DNA of 32,822 nt, from contig DATEZO010000148.1 in the NCBI GenBank assembly GCA_035255485.1, positions 1-32,822 on the forward strand. Direction: 5' to 3'. Position numbers and translations under genes: made by a program. Below are positions 22,775 to 31,530 of the stretch, one piece after another; position 1 is the stretch's first letter; the number at the start of each line of letters is the position of its first letter. The DNA comes from DATEZO01 sp035255485 (GTDB lineage Bacteria > Pseudomonadota > Gammaproteobacteria > Burkholderiales > Burkholderiaceae_D). The notes beneath the pieces were generated by a model that saw only the letters and a program-made list of their open reading frames with translations, ran no database searches and had not been told where the DNA came from.

Positions 22775-24574
22775 ATGGCGGCGACTGTCAGCGATTTCCT
22801 GCTGCAAAGGCTTGCGGCGTGGGGCGTGCATCGCATCTACGGCTATCCGGGCGACGGTATCAACGGCATCATGGGCGCGCTGGGGCGAACCGAGACCGGC
22901 ATTGACTTCATACAGACGCGGCATGAAGAAATGGCGGCATTCATGGCATGCGCACATGCAAAATTTACTGGCCAGGTCGGTGTCTGCCTGGCGACATCGG
23001 GCCCTGGCGCGATCCATTTGCTGAATGGCCTGTACGATGCCAAGATGGATCATCAGCCGGTAGTCGCCATTGTCGGCCAGCAAAGACGGGCTGCACTCGG
23101 CGGCGATTACCAGCAGGAAGTCGACCTGATTTCCCTGTTCAAGGATGTCGCACGCGAATTCGTGCATATGGCGACAGTGCCGGACCAGATGCGGCATCTG
23201 GTGGATCGTGCGGTACGCATCGCACGCGACCAGCGCACGGTGACGTGCATCATTGTTCCAAATGACGTGCAGGAATTGCCGGCGGTCGAGACGCCGCCAC
23301 GCGAGCATGGCACCATACATTCCGGCATTGGCTACACTGCGCGCCGCATTGTTCCGTCCGAGGCCGACTTGCTGAGCGCTGCAGAAGTGCTGAATGCCGG
23401 CAACAAGGTAGCGATGCTGGTAGGCGCAGGCGCACTGGAAGCGACCGATGAAATCATTGAAGTCGCCGACCTGCTCGGCGCGGGCGTGGCCAAGGCGCTG
23501 CTCGGCAAGGCGGCAGTGCCGGACGATCTGCCCTTTGTCACCGGCGCGATCGGCTTGCTTGGCACCAAGCCGAGCTGGGATCTGATGATGGAGTGCGATA
23601 CGCTGCTGATGGTCGGCTCGTCTTTCCCCTACTCCGAATTCCTGCCGCAGGAAGGCCAGGCGCGCGGCGTGCAGATCGACATCGACGGGCGCATGCTGAA
23701 CCTGCGCTATCCGATGGAAATCGCACTGGTCGGTGATAGCAAGACAACCCTGCGCGCGCTGATTCCGCACCTGCGCCGCAAGCAGAATCGCGATTGGCGC
23801 AAGCGCATCGAGGAAAGCGTGGATCGCTGGTGGCGCGTGCTGCAGGGCCGCGCCATGAATGATGCCAATCCGATCAATCCGCAGCGGGTGTTCTGGGAAT
23901 TGTCGCCGCGTCTGCCGGACAACTGCATTCTGACCTGCGATTCCGGATCGGCTGCCAACTGGTATGCACGCGACCTGAAAATCCGGCGCGGCATGATGGC
24001 GTCGCTGTCGGGCTGCCTTGCGACGATGGGGCCGGGTGTGCCGTACGCCATTGCAGCAAAGTTCGCGCATCCCAACCGCCATGTGATTGCCATGGTGGGT
24101 GACGGCGCGATGCAGATGAACGGCATCAACGGCCTGATCACGATCGCGAAATACTGGCGCAGGTGGCAGGATCCACGCCTGACGATCATGGTGCTGAACA
24201 ACGGCGACCTGAACCAGGTCACGTGGGAGCAGCGTGCGATGGAAGGCAATCCGAAGTTCGAACCGTCGCAGGATGTGCCGGATTTTCCGTATGCGAAATA
24301 TGCGGACATGCTGGGATTGCATGGCATTCGCGTCAATCGCGGCGTGGATGTGGCGCTGGCCTGGGAACGGGCGCTGGCATCGAAAAAGCCGACGCTGGTC
24401 GAGATGGTCACCGATCCCGACGTGCCGCCGCTGCCGCCGCATATATCGAGCAAGCAGGCGAAAGCCTACTTCTCGGCATTGCTGCATCGCGACCCGGATT
24501 CGCTCGGCATCGTGCTGTCTTCCATCAAGGAAGTCTGGGAAGGGCTATTCCCTCCCGGCCAGCGCAAGGACTGA
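22775..24574 (+). CDS. Thiamine-pyrophosphate-dependent 2-oxoacid enzyme (pyruvate oxidase/acetolactate synthase family)
   Basis: A 599-residue enzyme with the three-domain ThDP fold. The N-terminal Pyr domain has GYPGDGINGIMGAL and the cofactor-activating Glu in TRHEEMAAF (about E51). A central FAD/ADP-type domain follows (VAMLVGAGAL; VQIDIDGRMLNLRYPM). The C-terminal PP domain has the ThDP signature MVGDGAMQMNG (G442-D-G) ending in LNNGDLNQVTWEQ. Family members decarboxylate pyruvate or related 2-oxoacids; PoxB types pass electrons to quinone, others carboligate. Which applies here is uncertain; the neighbouring 2-hydroxyacid dehydrogenase favours pyruvate or a similar acid. There is no PoxB-like C-terminal membrane peptide that I can see. 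The start is ATG 22775 with AGAGGT upstream. It is the first gene of a four-gene same-strand run. Confidence 0.9.
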   Translation: MAATVSDFLLQRLAAWGVHRIYGYPGDGINGIMGALGRTETGIDFIQTRHEEMAAFMACAHAKFTGQVGVCLATSGPGAIHLLNGLYDAKMDHQPVVAIVGQQRRAALGGDYQQEVDLISLFKDVAREFVHMATVPDQMRHLVDRAVRIARDQRTVTCIIVPNDVQELPAVETPPREHGTIHSGIGYTARRIVPSEADLLSAAEVLNAGNKVAMLVGAGALEATDEIIEVADLLGAGVAKALLGKAAVPDDLPFVTGAIGLLGTKPSWDLMMECDTLLMVGSSFPYSEFLPQEGQARGVQIDIDGRMLNLRYPMEIALVGDSKTTLRALIPHLRRKQNRDWRKRIEESVDRWWRVLQGRAMNDANPINPQRVFWELSPRLPDNCILTCDSGSAANWYARDLKIRRGMMASLSGCLATMGPGVPYAIAAKFAHPNRHVIAMVGDGAMQMNGINGLITIAKYWRRWQDPRLTIMVLNNGDLNQVTWEQRAMEGNPKFEPSQDVPDFPYAKYADMLGLHGIRVNRGVDVALAWERALASKKPTLVEMVTDPDVPPLPPHISSKQAKAYFSALLHRDPDSLGIVLSSIKEVWEGLFPPGQRKD

Positions 24575-24591
24575 GGCCTACGCTGACTGCC

Positions 24592-27513
24592 ATGAAAAAC
24601 ACCCTGGTCGATACCCGCGCGCCGGCTGCGCACCGCGCCAACGACTTCGGCGACACCGCGCAGCTGGCGGCGGAACTGAAGCGAGCGATCCGCGGTGAAG
24701 TCCGGTTCGATGCCGGCAGCCGGGCACTGTACGCCACCGATGCCTCGAATTACCGGCAGGTGCCGATCGGCGTGGTGATTCCGCGCACAACCGAGGATGT
24801 GATCGAAACCGTGCGCCTGTGCTATCGCTACCGCGTGCCGATCCTGTCGCGCGGCGGCGGTACCAGCCTGTGCGGCCAGTGCTGCAATGTGGCCGTGGTG
24901 CTGGATTTTTCCAAGTACATGAACCAGGTGCTGGAAATCGATGCGGCGGCCAAAACTGCGCGCGTGCAGCCGGGTGTGGTGCTGGACGACCTGCGCGACG
25001 CCGCCAACGCGCATGGCCTGACCTTCGCCCCGGACCCGGCCACGCATACGCATAACACGCTGGGCGGCATGATCGGCAACAACTCCTGCGGCCCGCACTC
25101 GGTGATGGGCGGCGAAACCGTGCACAACATCATCGAGCTCGAAGTTCTCACCTACGACGGCGTGCGGATGCGGGTCAGCGCGACCGACGACGCGCAACTG
25201 CACGAGATCGCGCGCGGCAGCGACCGGCGCGCCGAGATTTACCGCCAGTTGCAGGCGCTGCGCGACCGCAATGCCGACGAGATCCGGCGCCGTTTTCCGC
25301 CGCTGCCGCGGCGCGTGTCCGGCTACAACCTGGAAGCCCTGCTGCCGGAGCGCGGCTTCCATGTGGCGCGGGCGCTGGTCGGCTCGGAAGGCACCTGCGT
25401 CGTCATTCTGGAAGCGACCGTGCGCCTGCTCGACAATCCGCGTGCCCGTTCGCTGCTGGTCCTGGGCTACAAGGATGTATACGAGGCCGGCGACCATGTG
25501 CCGGACATCATGCGGCATCAGCCGATCGCACTGGAAGGCATCGACGATCGCCTGGTTGCAGACATGAAGGCAGTGCATATGCATCCGGAAAACATCGAAC
25601 TGCTGCCGCCGGGCGGCGGCTGGCTGCTGGTCGAATTCGGTGGCGACAGCAAACAGGATTCGGATGCGCAGGCACGCCGGCTGATGGATGCGCTGAAACA
25701 CGCCGACAATCCACCGTCAATGAAACTGTACGATGATCCGCCGGTGGAAGAAATGCTATGGAAAGTGCGCGAATCCGGCCTTGGCGCCACCGCGCACGTG
25801 CCGAACAAGGCAGTCACCTGGGAAGGCTGGGAAGACTCGTCGGTGCCGCCGGAAAAACTCGGCGAATATCTGCGCAAGCTGCGCGCGTTGTTCGAGCGCT
25901 ATGATTACGACTACGATCTGTACGGCCATTTTGGCCAGGGCTGCGTGCATACGCGCATCAATTTCGACCTGGAAACCGCGCCCGGCATCCGGATCTTTCG
26001 CGAATTCCTGCATGAAGCTGCCCATCTCGTCACCAGCCTGGGCGGATCGATTTCGGGCGAGCATGGCGACGGCCAGTCCAAGGCCGCGCTGCTGCCGATC
26101 ATGTTCGGTCCCCAACTGATGCAGGCGTTCCGCGAATTCAAGGGTATCTGGGATCCACACTGGAAAATGAACCCGGGCAAGGTGGTCGGCGCTTACCAGC
26201 TGGATGAAAACCTGCGGCTGGGGGCCGATTACAATCCGCCCGAAGTCGCGGTGCATTTTCGCTATCCGGAAGACAACGGCAATTTTGCACGCACGCTGCT
26301 ACGCTGCGTCGGCGTCGGCGAATGCCGCAAGAAAGGCGGCACCATGTGCCCGAGCTATATGGCGACCGGCGAGGAAATGCACTCGACCCGCGGCCGCGCC
26401 CGCCTGCTGTTCGAGATGATGGAAGGCAAGGTCATCACCGGCGGCTGGAAGGAACCGGCGGTGCACGAGGCGTTGCACCTGTGCCTGTCGTGCAAGGGCT
26501 GCAAGGGCGAATGCCCGGTCAATGTCGATATGGCGACCTGGAAAGCTGAATTCATGGCGCATTATTACCAGGGTCGGATGCGCCCGCTGAATGCCTATGC
26601 CTTCGGCATGATCGACCGCTGGGCGCAGCTGGCGTCGCGCATGCCGGGGCTGGCGAATCTGTTCACGCAAAAAGAGCCGTTCGCCGGCATCGCGAAAGCG
26701 CTTGCCCATATCGCGCCGCAGCGCCGCATCACCGCATTCGCGCCGCAATCGTTCGCCGCCTGGTTCCGGCAGCGGGCGGCGCCGAAAACCGGCGGCGCGC
26801 GGGTGATCCTGTGGCCCGACACCTTCAACAATTATTTCCATCCCGAAGTCGCGATCGCGGCGGTGCAGGCGCTGGAGCACGCCGGCTGCACGGTCGAGAT
26901 TCCGCGCAGACATCTGTGCTGCGGCCGGCCGCTGTATGAATTCGGCATGCTGAGGCGTGCCAGGGCATATCTGCAGCAGATAATGGCTGCCCTGGCCGAC
27001 GAGATCCGCGCCGGCACGCCGATCATCGGCCTGGAGCCGGCCTGCGTATCGGTGTTCCGCGACGAACTGCCGAACCTGTTTCCCGCCAGCGAACAGGCCA
27101 AGCGGCTGCATCAGCAGGTGGTGACACTTTCCGAATACCTGGACCGCCAAACCGGCGCTTTTCCGTTTCCGCAACTGGCGCGGCGCGCCGTGGTGCATGG
27201 GCATTGCCATCACAAGGCGGTACTGAAGATGGATGCCGACCAGTCGGTGATGAAACAGCTCGGCCTGGATGTCGAGATGCTGGATGCCGGCTGCTGCGGC
27301 ATGGCCGGCTCGTTCGGCTTCGAGCGCGACAAATACGAGGTATCGATGCGCTGCGCAGAACGCGTCCTGCTGCCGGCAATACGCGGCGCCGGGCCGGATA
27401 CGCTGATCGTCGCCGACGGATTCAGTTGCCGCGAGCAGATTACGCAGGCCACCGATGCACGGCCGCTGCATCTGGCGCAACTGTTGCTGCTGGCCATCGG
27501 ACAGGATGTCTGA
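24592..27513 (+). CDS. Fused FAD-binding/Fe-S D-2-hydroxyacid dehydrogenase (D-lactate dehydrogenase/GlcD-GlcF type)
   Basis: A 973-residue fusion of a GlcD-type flavoprotein, a ferredoxin-like module and a CCG-domain reductase. The FAD PP-loop is RGGGTSLCGQCCN (about 84-96), followed by GGMIGNNSCGPHSVMGG (about 158-174). Two Fe-S cysteine clusters follow: CVGVGECRKKGGTMCPSY (about 571-588) and CLSCKGCKGECPVNVD (about 630-645). CCG motifs are at 776-777 (CCGRPLYE) and 901-902 (CCGMAGSFGF). Such proteins (YdiJ/Dld-like) oxidise D-lactate, D-2-hydroxyglutarate or glycolate and pass electrons to the quinone pool at the membrane. The start ATG 24592 lies 17 bp after the TPP enzyme stop, so they are surely co-transcribed. 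The frame is open far upstream, but that part overlaps the TPP gene and is not used. Confidence 0.92.
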   Translation: MKNTLVDTRAPAAHRANDFGDTAQLAAELKRAIRGEVRFDAGSRALYATDASNYRQVPIGVVIPRTTEDVIETVRLCYRYRVPILSRGGGTSLCGQCCNVAVVLDFSKYMNQVLEIDAAAKTARVQPGVVLDDLRDAANAHGLTFAPDPATHTHNTLGGMIGNNSCGPHSVMGGETVHNIIELEVLTYDGVRMRVSATDDAQLHEIARGSDRRAEIYRQLQALRDRNADEIRRRFPPLPRRVSGYNLEALLPERGFHVARALVGSEGTCVVILEATVRLLDNPRARSLLVLGYKDVYEAGDHVPDIMRHQPIALEGIDDRLVADMKAVHMHPENIELLPPGGGWLLVEFGGDSKQDSDAQARRLMDALKHADNPPSMKLYDDPPVEEMLWKVRESGLGATAHVPNKAVTWEGWEDSSVPPEKLGEYLRKLRALFERYDYDYDLYGHFGQGCVHTRINFDLETAPGIRIFREFLHEAAHLVTSLGGSISGEHGDGQSKAALLPIMFGPQLMQAFREFKGIWDPHWKMNPGKVVGAYQLDENLRLGADYNPPEVAVHFRYPEDNGNFARTLLRCVGVGECRKKGGTMCPSYMATGEEMHSTRGRARLLFEMMEGKVITGGWKEPAVHEALHLCLSCKGCKGECPVNVDMATWKAEFMAHYYQGRMRPLNAYAFGMIDRWAQLASRMPGLANLFTQKEPFAGIAKALAHIAPQRRITAFAPQSFAAWFRQRAAPKTGGARVILWPDTFNNYFHPEVAIAAVQALEHAGCTVEIPRRHLCCGRPLYEFGMLRRARAYLQQIMAALADEIRAGTPIIGLEPACVSVFRDELPNLFPASEQAKRLHQQVVTLSEYLDRQTGAFPFPQLARRAVVHGHCHHKAVLKMDADQSVMKQLGLDVEMLDAGCCGMAGSFGFERDKYEVSMRCAERVLLPAIRGAGPDTLIVADGFSCREQITQATDARPLHLAQLLLLAIGQDV

Positions 27514-27577
27514 GCGAGATCATGGGGACATGTGCCGACACGGTTAGACTTACCTGGAAAGAGTGCTGGTTTTCGAG

Positions 27578-27961
27578 ATGACGGTCATGCAGGCAATTGG
27601 AAAGAAGCGCTGGGCCATTGCGGAAGGCTACATTCCGCCGCAAAGCAGTGCCGACAGCCGCGAGCTGACAAGCCACGAGACAGCCTGCATCCTGAACGCA
27701 GGCGATGTGGATGCCACGATTGCCATCACCGTGTTTTTCAGGGATCGCCAACCGGCCGGACCATATCGTATCGTGGTGCCCGCGCAGCGCACGCTGCATC
27801 TGCGCTTCAATGACCTGACCGATCCTGAAATGATTCCGCACGGCACCGACTATGCCAGCGTGATCGAGTCCGACGTCCCGGTCGTGGTGCAGCATACCCG
27901 GCTGGATTCGCGCAAGGCCGAACTGGCGCTGCTGTCGACAATTGCCTGGGGCGAGCCATGA
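27578..27961 (+). CDS. Sensory rhodopsin transducer (ASRT) family protein
   Basis: A protein of about 127 residues, nearly all one ASRT domain (Pfam family of the Anabaena sensory rhodopsin transducer). Family-diagnostic stretches are RWAIAEGYIPP, SHETACILNAGDVDATIAIT, GPYRIVVPAQRT, LRFNDLTDPEMIPHGTDYAS and VVVQHTRLDSRKAELALLST. The Anabaena protein is a soluble beta-sandwich tetramer that binds the photoreceptor; the wider superfamily is proposed to bind small molecules, perhaps sugars. No rhodopsin is in this window, so a light role is not supported here. It lies between the FAD/Fe-S dehydrogenase (64 bp) and the Rieske gene (49 bp), so it is probably in the same transcript. Start candidates are GTG 27563, ATG 27578 and ATG 27587; none has a strong ribosome-binding site. 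Confidence 0.88.
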   Translation: MTVMQAIGKKRWAIAEGYIPPQSSADSRELTSHETACILNAGDVDATIAITVFFRDRQPAGPYRIVVPAQRTLHLRFNDLTDPEMIPHGTDYASVIESDVPVVVQHTRLDSRKAELALLSTIAWGEP

Positions 27962-28010
27962 ATCCATGCCATGTCCAACATCATTTCCCTTTTCAGACTG
28001 GAGACAGCTC

Positions 28011-28589
28011 ATGACTGACGATGCGGATCTGCAGCGCAGGAAACTTCTTCTGGCTGCGACGGCCGGCATGGGTGGGATCGGGATCGTTGCCACCGCCGTT
28101 CCCTTTGTCGAAAGCATGACGCCCAGTGAGGCAGCCAGGGCAGCCGGTGCGCCAGTGGAGGTGGATATAGCCAAACTTGCGCCGGGTAAATTAATGACGG
28201 TCGAATGGCGCGGCAAGCCGGTCTGGGTAGTGCATCGTTCCGATACGATGCTGGCCACGCTCGACAAGCACAACACCCTGCTTGCCGATCCGAAATCGAT
28301 ACAGCCGCAACAACCGGCCTACGCAACCAATCCCGATCGCGCCATCAAGCCGCCGTTTTTGATCGTGATCGGTATTTGCACGCATCTGGGCTGCGTACCG
28401 AGCTACCGGCCCGAACCCGGCGCAGCCGACCTGGGTCCGGAATGGCCAGGCGGTTTTTACTGCCCATGCCACGGCTCGAAATTCGACCTGGCCGGACGCG
28501 TATTCAAGAATGTGCCGGCGCCGGCCAACCTGGAAGTTCCGGAGTACAAATACCTGAGCGATACCCGACTGCTGATCGGCATGCATTGA
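28011..28589 (+). CDS. petA: Ubiquinol-cytochrome c reductase Rieske iron-sulfur subunit (PetA paralogue)
   Basis: A 192-residue bc1-type Rieske protein. A twin-arginine-like N-terminus (QRRKLLLAATAG, then a hydrophobic anchor GIGIVATAVPFV) is followed by a flexible hinge and the cluster-binding domain with C123-T-H125-LG-C128 and C151-P-C153-H154-GS, which hold the [2Fe-2S] centre and the disulfide. It should oxidise ubiquinol together with cytochrome b and pass electrons to cytochrome c1. The petB and petC genes that normally follow are absent: the next gene is on the opposite strand. It may be a second PetA that serves a bc1 complex encoded elsewhere, or a partner of the upstream dehydrogenases. 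The start is firm: GGAG lies 8 nt before ATG. The frame is open upstream to 27942, overlapping the ASRT gene. Confidence 0.93.
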   Translation: MTDDADLQRRKLLLAATAGMGGIGIVATAVPFVESMTPSEAARAAGAPVEVDIAKLAPGKLMTVEWRGKPVWVVHRSDTMLATLDKHNTLLADPKSIQPQQPAYATNPDRAIKPPFLIVIGICTHLGCVPSYRPEPGAADLGPEWPGGFYCPCHGSKFDLAGRVFKNVPAPANLEVPEYKYLSDTRLLIGMH

Positions 28590-28659
28590 ATCCGAATACA
28601 ATAATGCAGGGAGTATATGCAAAAATAACTATATATTCGCAACAATCATGCTGGCATTT

Positions 28660-28680
28660 TAAAATACAGGACCCCTGTAT
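28660..28680 (-). terminator. Candidate intrinsic terminator of the third GGDEF-EAL gene
   Basis: Read on the minus strand, ATACAGG-GGT-CCTGTAT (28680-28664) forms a 7-bp stem with a 3-nt loop directly followed by TTTAAAA. It lies 43 bp after the stop at 28724. The stem is short and the T-run brief. Confidence 0.4.
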
Positions 28681-28723
28681 ATGAAATTGCCAAATCGGCC
28701 CTTGGCAAAGGCAAGCGGCTTCT

Positions 28724-31405
28724 TCAGCTCAATGCAGCGGCAATGCGCGGCGCGGAAGAGGGAAAAAGAAAGCTTTTCAGCATGAGCGCCGGGATCTCGG
28801 CAGCAGGCACCGCACGCGACACGAAATGACCCTGGATTTCTTCGCATGAAAGTGCCTGCAGCGCGCGCACCTGCTCCGCCGTTTCGACACCTTCCGCCAC
28901 CGTACCGATATTGAGCGCATCCGCCATCGATATGATTGCCTTGAAGAAGGCCATGCCTTCCGCGCTTTTGCATAGCGACTCGGTGAAGGCGCGGTCGACC
29001 TTGAGGACATCGACATCGAGCTGCTGCAATTGCGACAAGGAAGAGTAGCCGATGCCGAAATCGTCGATCAGCAGCTTGATGCCCATTGCCCGCATCGCCT
29101 TCAGTTCATCGATCACCGTTTTTTCCTTGCCGATCATGGAGGATTCCGTCAGTTCGATTTCAATCAGTGACGGCGCGATATCATGCCGCCGGAGGGCATC
29201 CTGCAAAAAGCCGCTCAGATTGCCGGATTTCAGTTGCAGGCCCGACACATTGATAGACACCGGCACCAGCACCAGGTCACGCGACTTCCATTCGGCAATC
29301 TGGGCGCAGACCTTCTCGATCACGATTTCCCCGATCCTGAGGATCAGGCCGGTATCCTCCGCCACGTCGATGAATTCTTCCGGAAGAGTCAATCCCCGTT
29401 TCGGATGCATCCAGCGCAGCAGGGCTTCCATGCTCGACATCTTGCCGGTATTGGTGCCGACCCTGGGCTGGTAATGCATCAGGAATTCATCGCGCTCGAC
29501 CGCCTGTTGCAAGGCGGCCTCCTTGTTGAGTTTCAATACCAGGGTATCCGACAGGTGCGAATGATAAAAATGATAGCGGCCCTTGCCGGCGGCCTTGGCG
29601 GCATACATGGCGATGTCGGCATGCTTGAGCAGCGTTTCGGCATCCGCGCCGTCTTGCGGAAACAGGCTGATGCCGATCGATGCGTTAACCCGATTGTCGC
29701 TGATGCCGGCCAGCGTGAATGGCGCGCTGACAGCCTTGACGATCTGTTCGGCGATGCGGGATACATTCTCGAGCATGTCCACCTGTTCAAGGATCACCGT
29801 AAACTCGTCGCCCCCCAACCGGACCACATGATCGAATGCCCTGACAGTCGATTTCAGGCGCAATGCGGTATTTTTCAGCAGTTCGTCGCCGGCATCATGC
29901 CCCAGGGTGTCGTTGATGTTCTTGAAGTTATCCAGGTCGATGAACAGGATCGCCAACTGCCGGTTGCCGCTGCCTGCATGACTGATGGTCGTGGGAAGCT
30001 GATCCATCAGCCAGTGGCGGTTGGGCAATTTCGTCAGGGGGTCCGTATTTGCCTGATTCGAAAGCGCCTGTTCATGCGCCTTGGCTTCCGAGATGTCCCG
30101 TAGCGTCAGCGCAATGCCGTCGCCGGCCCGGACAAAGCGGCGATAGACCCAGCTTGCCTTGAGCGGACTGGTGGCGGGAACGCGGAATTCTTCCTCGTAG
30201 AACCCGGTTTCCAGGGTGCGCTGCAGGACGGCAAACATGCCGCGCCGTTGCCCTTCACTGAGTATGTCGGAAATCCTGCGGCCAACCATCTGATGCTTGC
30301 CAAGGCCCACCATGGCGGCGGCGCGTTCGTTGCAGTCTTCCACCCGGAAGTCGATGATGTTTCCGCCGCGGCCGAATACCGGGCGCATCATGTAAAAGCC
30401 CTCCTGCGCGCCATCGACCGCCAGCCTGTAGGTGTTCTTCACGTTCTCCGCATGCCGCTTTCTCCAGCCCAGGTGTACTGAAAACCCCATGCCGACCAGA
30501 GCGAATAAAATCAGGAAAGCGGTGCCGACGACCGCGATCTGCCGGTACGATTGCGCCATCTTGTCGAATGCCGCAAAGGCATCCGTTTCCGAGAGCGCCG
30601 CCACCGCGATCAGGGGGTAATTCTCAAGTTTTTTCCATGCAACAATACGCGCTTCGTTATCCTGGAATTTTTCTCCCGGCTCTTCCATCGCGCCGCCAAA
30701 TGCATCAAAGACCGGATTGTCACGATAGAAAATCTGCGCCTGATCCCTGTTCTGTCCTACCTTGGCCGCCAGCACCGGGCCATTCTTGATGTTGACAGTG
30801 ACAAAATCGCCCTTCCCAAGGCTCTGCTGATCCTGGAACGAGGTCAGGTAATCAGGCTGAACCGCGACCCAGGCCACACCATCGAAAGCGCCGTCCTCCG
30901 CCAGCAGTTTCCGGCTCAACCGGATGATGGGCTTGCCAATTCGGGGGCCGGTTTCCGCAGGGAAAATGAAAATCGCATCAGAGGCATTGAATCGCGGCTG
31001 CTCAAACCAGTTCTTGCCCGCCACGCTCATTCCTTTCTTGAAAGGGAATGTGCTGGTGACCAATTCGCCATTGCGGTCGGCAATCGTTACAAATAGCCAG
31101 GAATTCAATGGATACAGGCCACTCCGCACCTGATCTTCCAGTCGCAGGGTGCCGCCGGTTTCTTTCCAGTAATATCGGATGGTTAATGTGATCTGGTCGA
31201 TTTGCTCCATCGTGCGCGACAGTTGTTCGGCATACGAATTGGCCAATGCGGTTGCCTGCCTGAAACCATTTTGTCTGGCCAACGCCTTGTCATGATCGAG
31301 TTTGATGAATAGCATGTCCCATGACAGGGACGCCAAAAGAATCGCAAGCACAGCCCAAGGCAGGATATAGCGTAAATCGATCTGGTAACGATTATTTGTT
31401 CGCAT
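28724..31405 (-). CDS. Membrane-bound Cache-PAS-GGDEF-EAL c-di-GMP signalling protein, paralogue
   Basis: An 893-residue inner-membrane sensor enzyme. Helix 1 lies near residues 12-30 (YILPWAVLAILLASLSW), then about 255 residues of periplasmic Cache-like domain, helix 2 near 288-312, a PAS domain, GGDEF (531-535, I-site RAFD five residues before) and EAL (E660-A-L662, with SINVS, ELTESS and VAEGVETAEQ). Loop 6 reads DDFGIGYSS, where Ile replaces the usual Thr/Ala; the acidic pair is kept, so activity is likely retained. Many motifs are shared with the protein at 2504-5212 (for example FIDLD.FK.INDT.GH and YQPRV), so they are duplicated genes with different sensor domains. ATG 31405 has no strong ribosome-binding site. 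A candidate terminator follows at 28660-28680. Confidence 0.94.
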   Translation of the reverse strand: MRTNNRYQIDLRYILPWAVLAILLASLSWDMLFIKLDHDKALARQNGFRQATALANSYAEQLSRTMEQIDQITLTIRYYWKETGGTLRLEDQVRSGLYPLNSWLFVTIADRNGELVTSTFPFKKGMSVAGKNWFEQPRFNASDAIFIFPAETGPRIGKPIIRLSRKLLAEDGAFDGVAWVAVQPDYLTSFQDQQSLGKGDFVTVNIKNGPVLAAKVGQNRDQAQIFYRDNPVFDAFGGAMEEPGEKFQDNEARIVAWKKLENYPLIAVAALSETDAFAAFDKMAQSYRQIAVVGTAFLILFALVGMGFSVHLGWRKRHAENVKNTYRLAVDGAQEGFYMMRPVFGRGGNIIDFRVEDCNERAAAMVGLGKHQMVGRRISDILSEGQRRGMFAVLQRTLETGFYEEEFRVPATSPLKASWVYRRFVRAGDGIALTLRDISEAKAHEQALSNQANTDPLTKLPNRHWLMDQLPTTISHAGSGNRQLAILFIDLDNFKNINDTLGHDAGDELLKNTALRLKSTVRAFDHVVRLGGDEFTVILEQVDMLENVSRIAEQIVKAVSAPFTLAGISDNRVNASIGISLFPQDGADAETLLKHADIAMYAAKAAGKGRYHFYHSHLSDTLVLKLNKEAALQQAVERDEFLMHYQPRVGTNTGKMSSMEALLRWMHPKRGLTLPEEFIDVAEDTGLILRIGEIVIEKVCAQIAEWKSRDLVLVPVSINVSGLQLKSGNLSGFLQDALRRHDIAPSLIEIELTESSMIGKEKTVIDELKAMRAMGIKLLIDDFGIGYSSLSQLQQLDVDVLKVDRAFTESLCKSAEGMAFFKAIISMADALNIGTVAEGVETAEQVRALQALSCEEIQGHFVSRAVPAAEIPALMLKSFLFPSSAPRIAAALS

Positions 31406-31530
31406 TGTTCAAGGTTTTTATTTGCATGTCATGACTTTTCTTGCACACGATCAACACTGATTCAACACAATCGGGATGGCGCCGTGATTAGAGAAGATAC
31501 GTTGCCGGATAGTTCTTGATTGCGGGATAT

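Noticed and set aside
22763..24487. 574-codon open frame on the minus strand
   Set aside because: Antisense to the TPP enzyme gene; composition is typical of a shadow frame and no domain is recognisable.
24163..24591. Upstream extension of the FAD/Fe-S dehydrogenase frame
   Set aside because: It overlaps the certain 3' end of the TPP gene in another frame and has no family similarity; ATG 24592 fits the family start.
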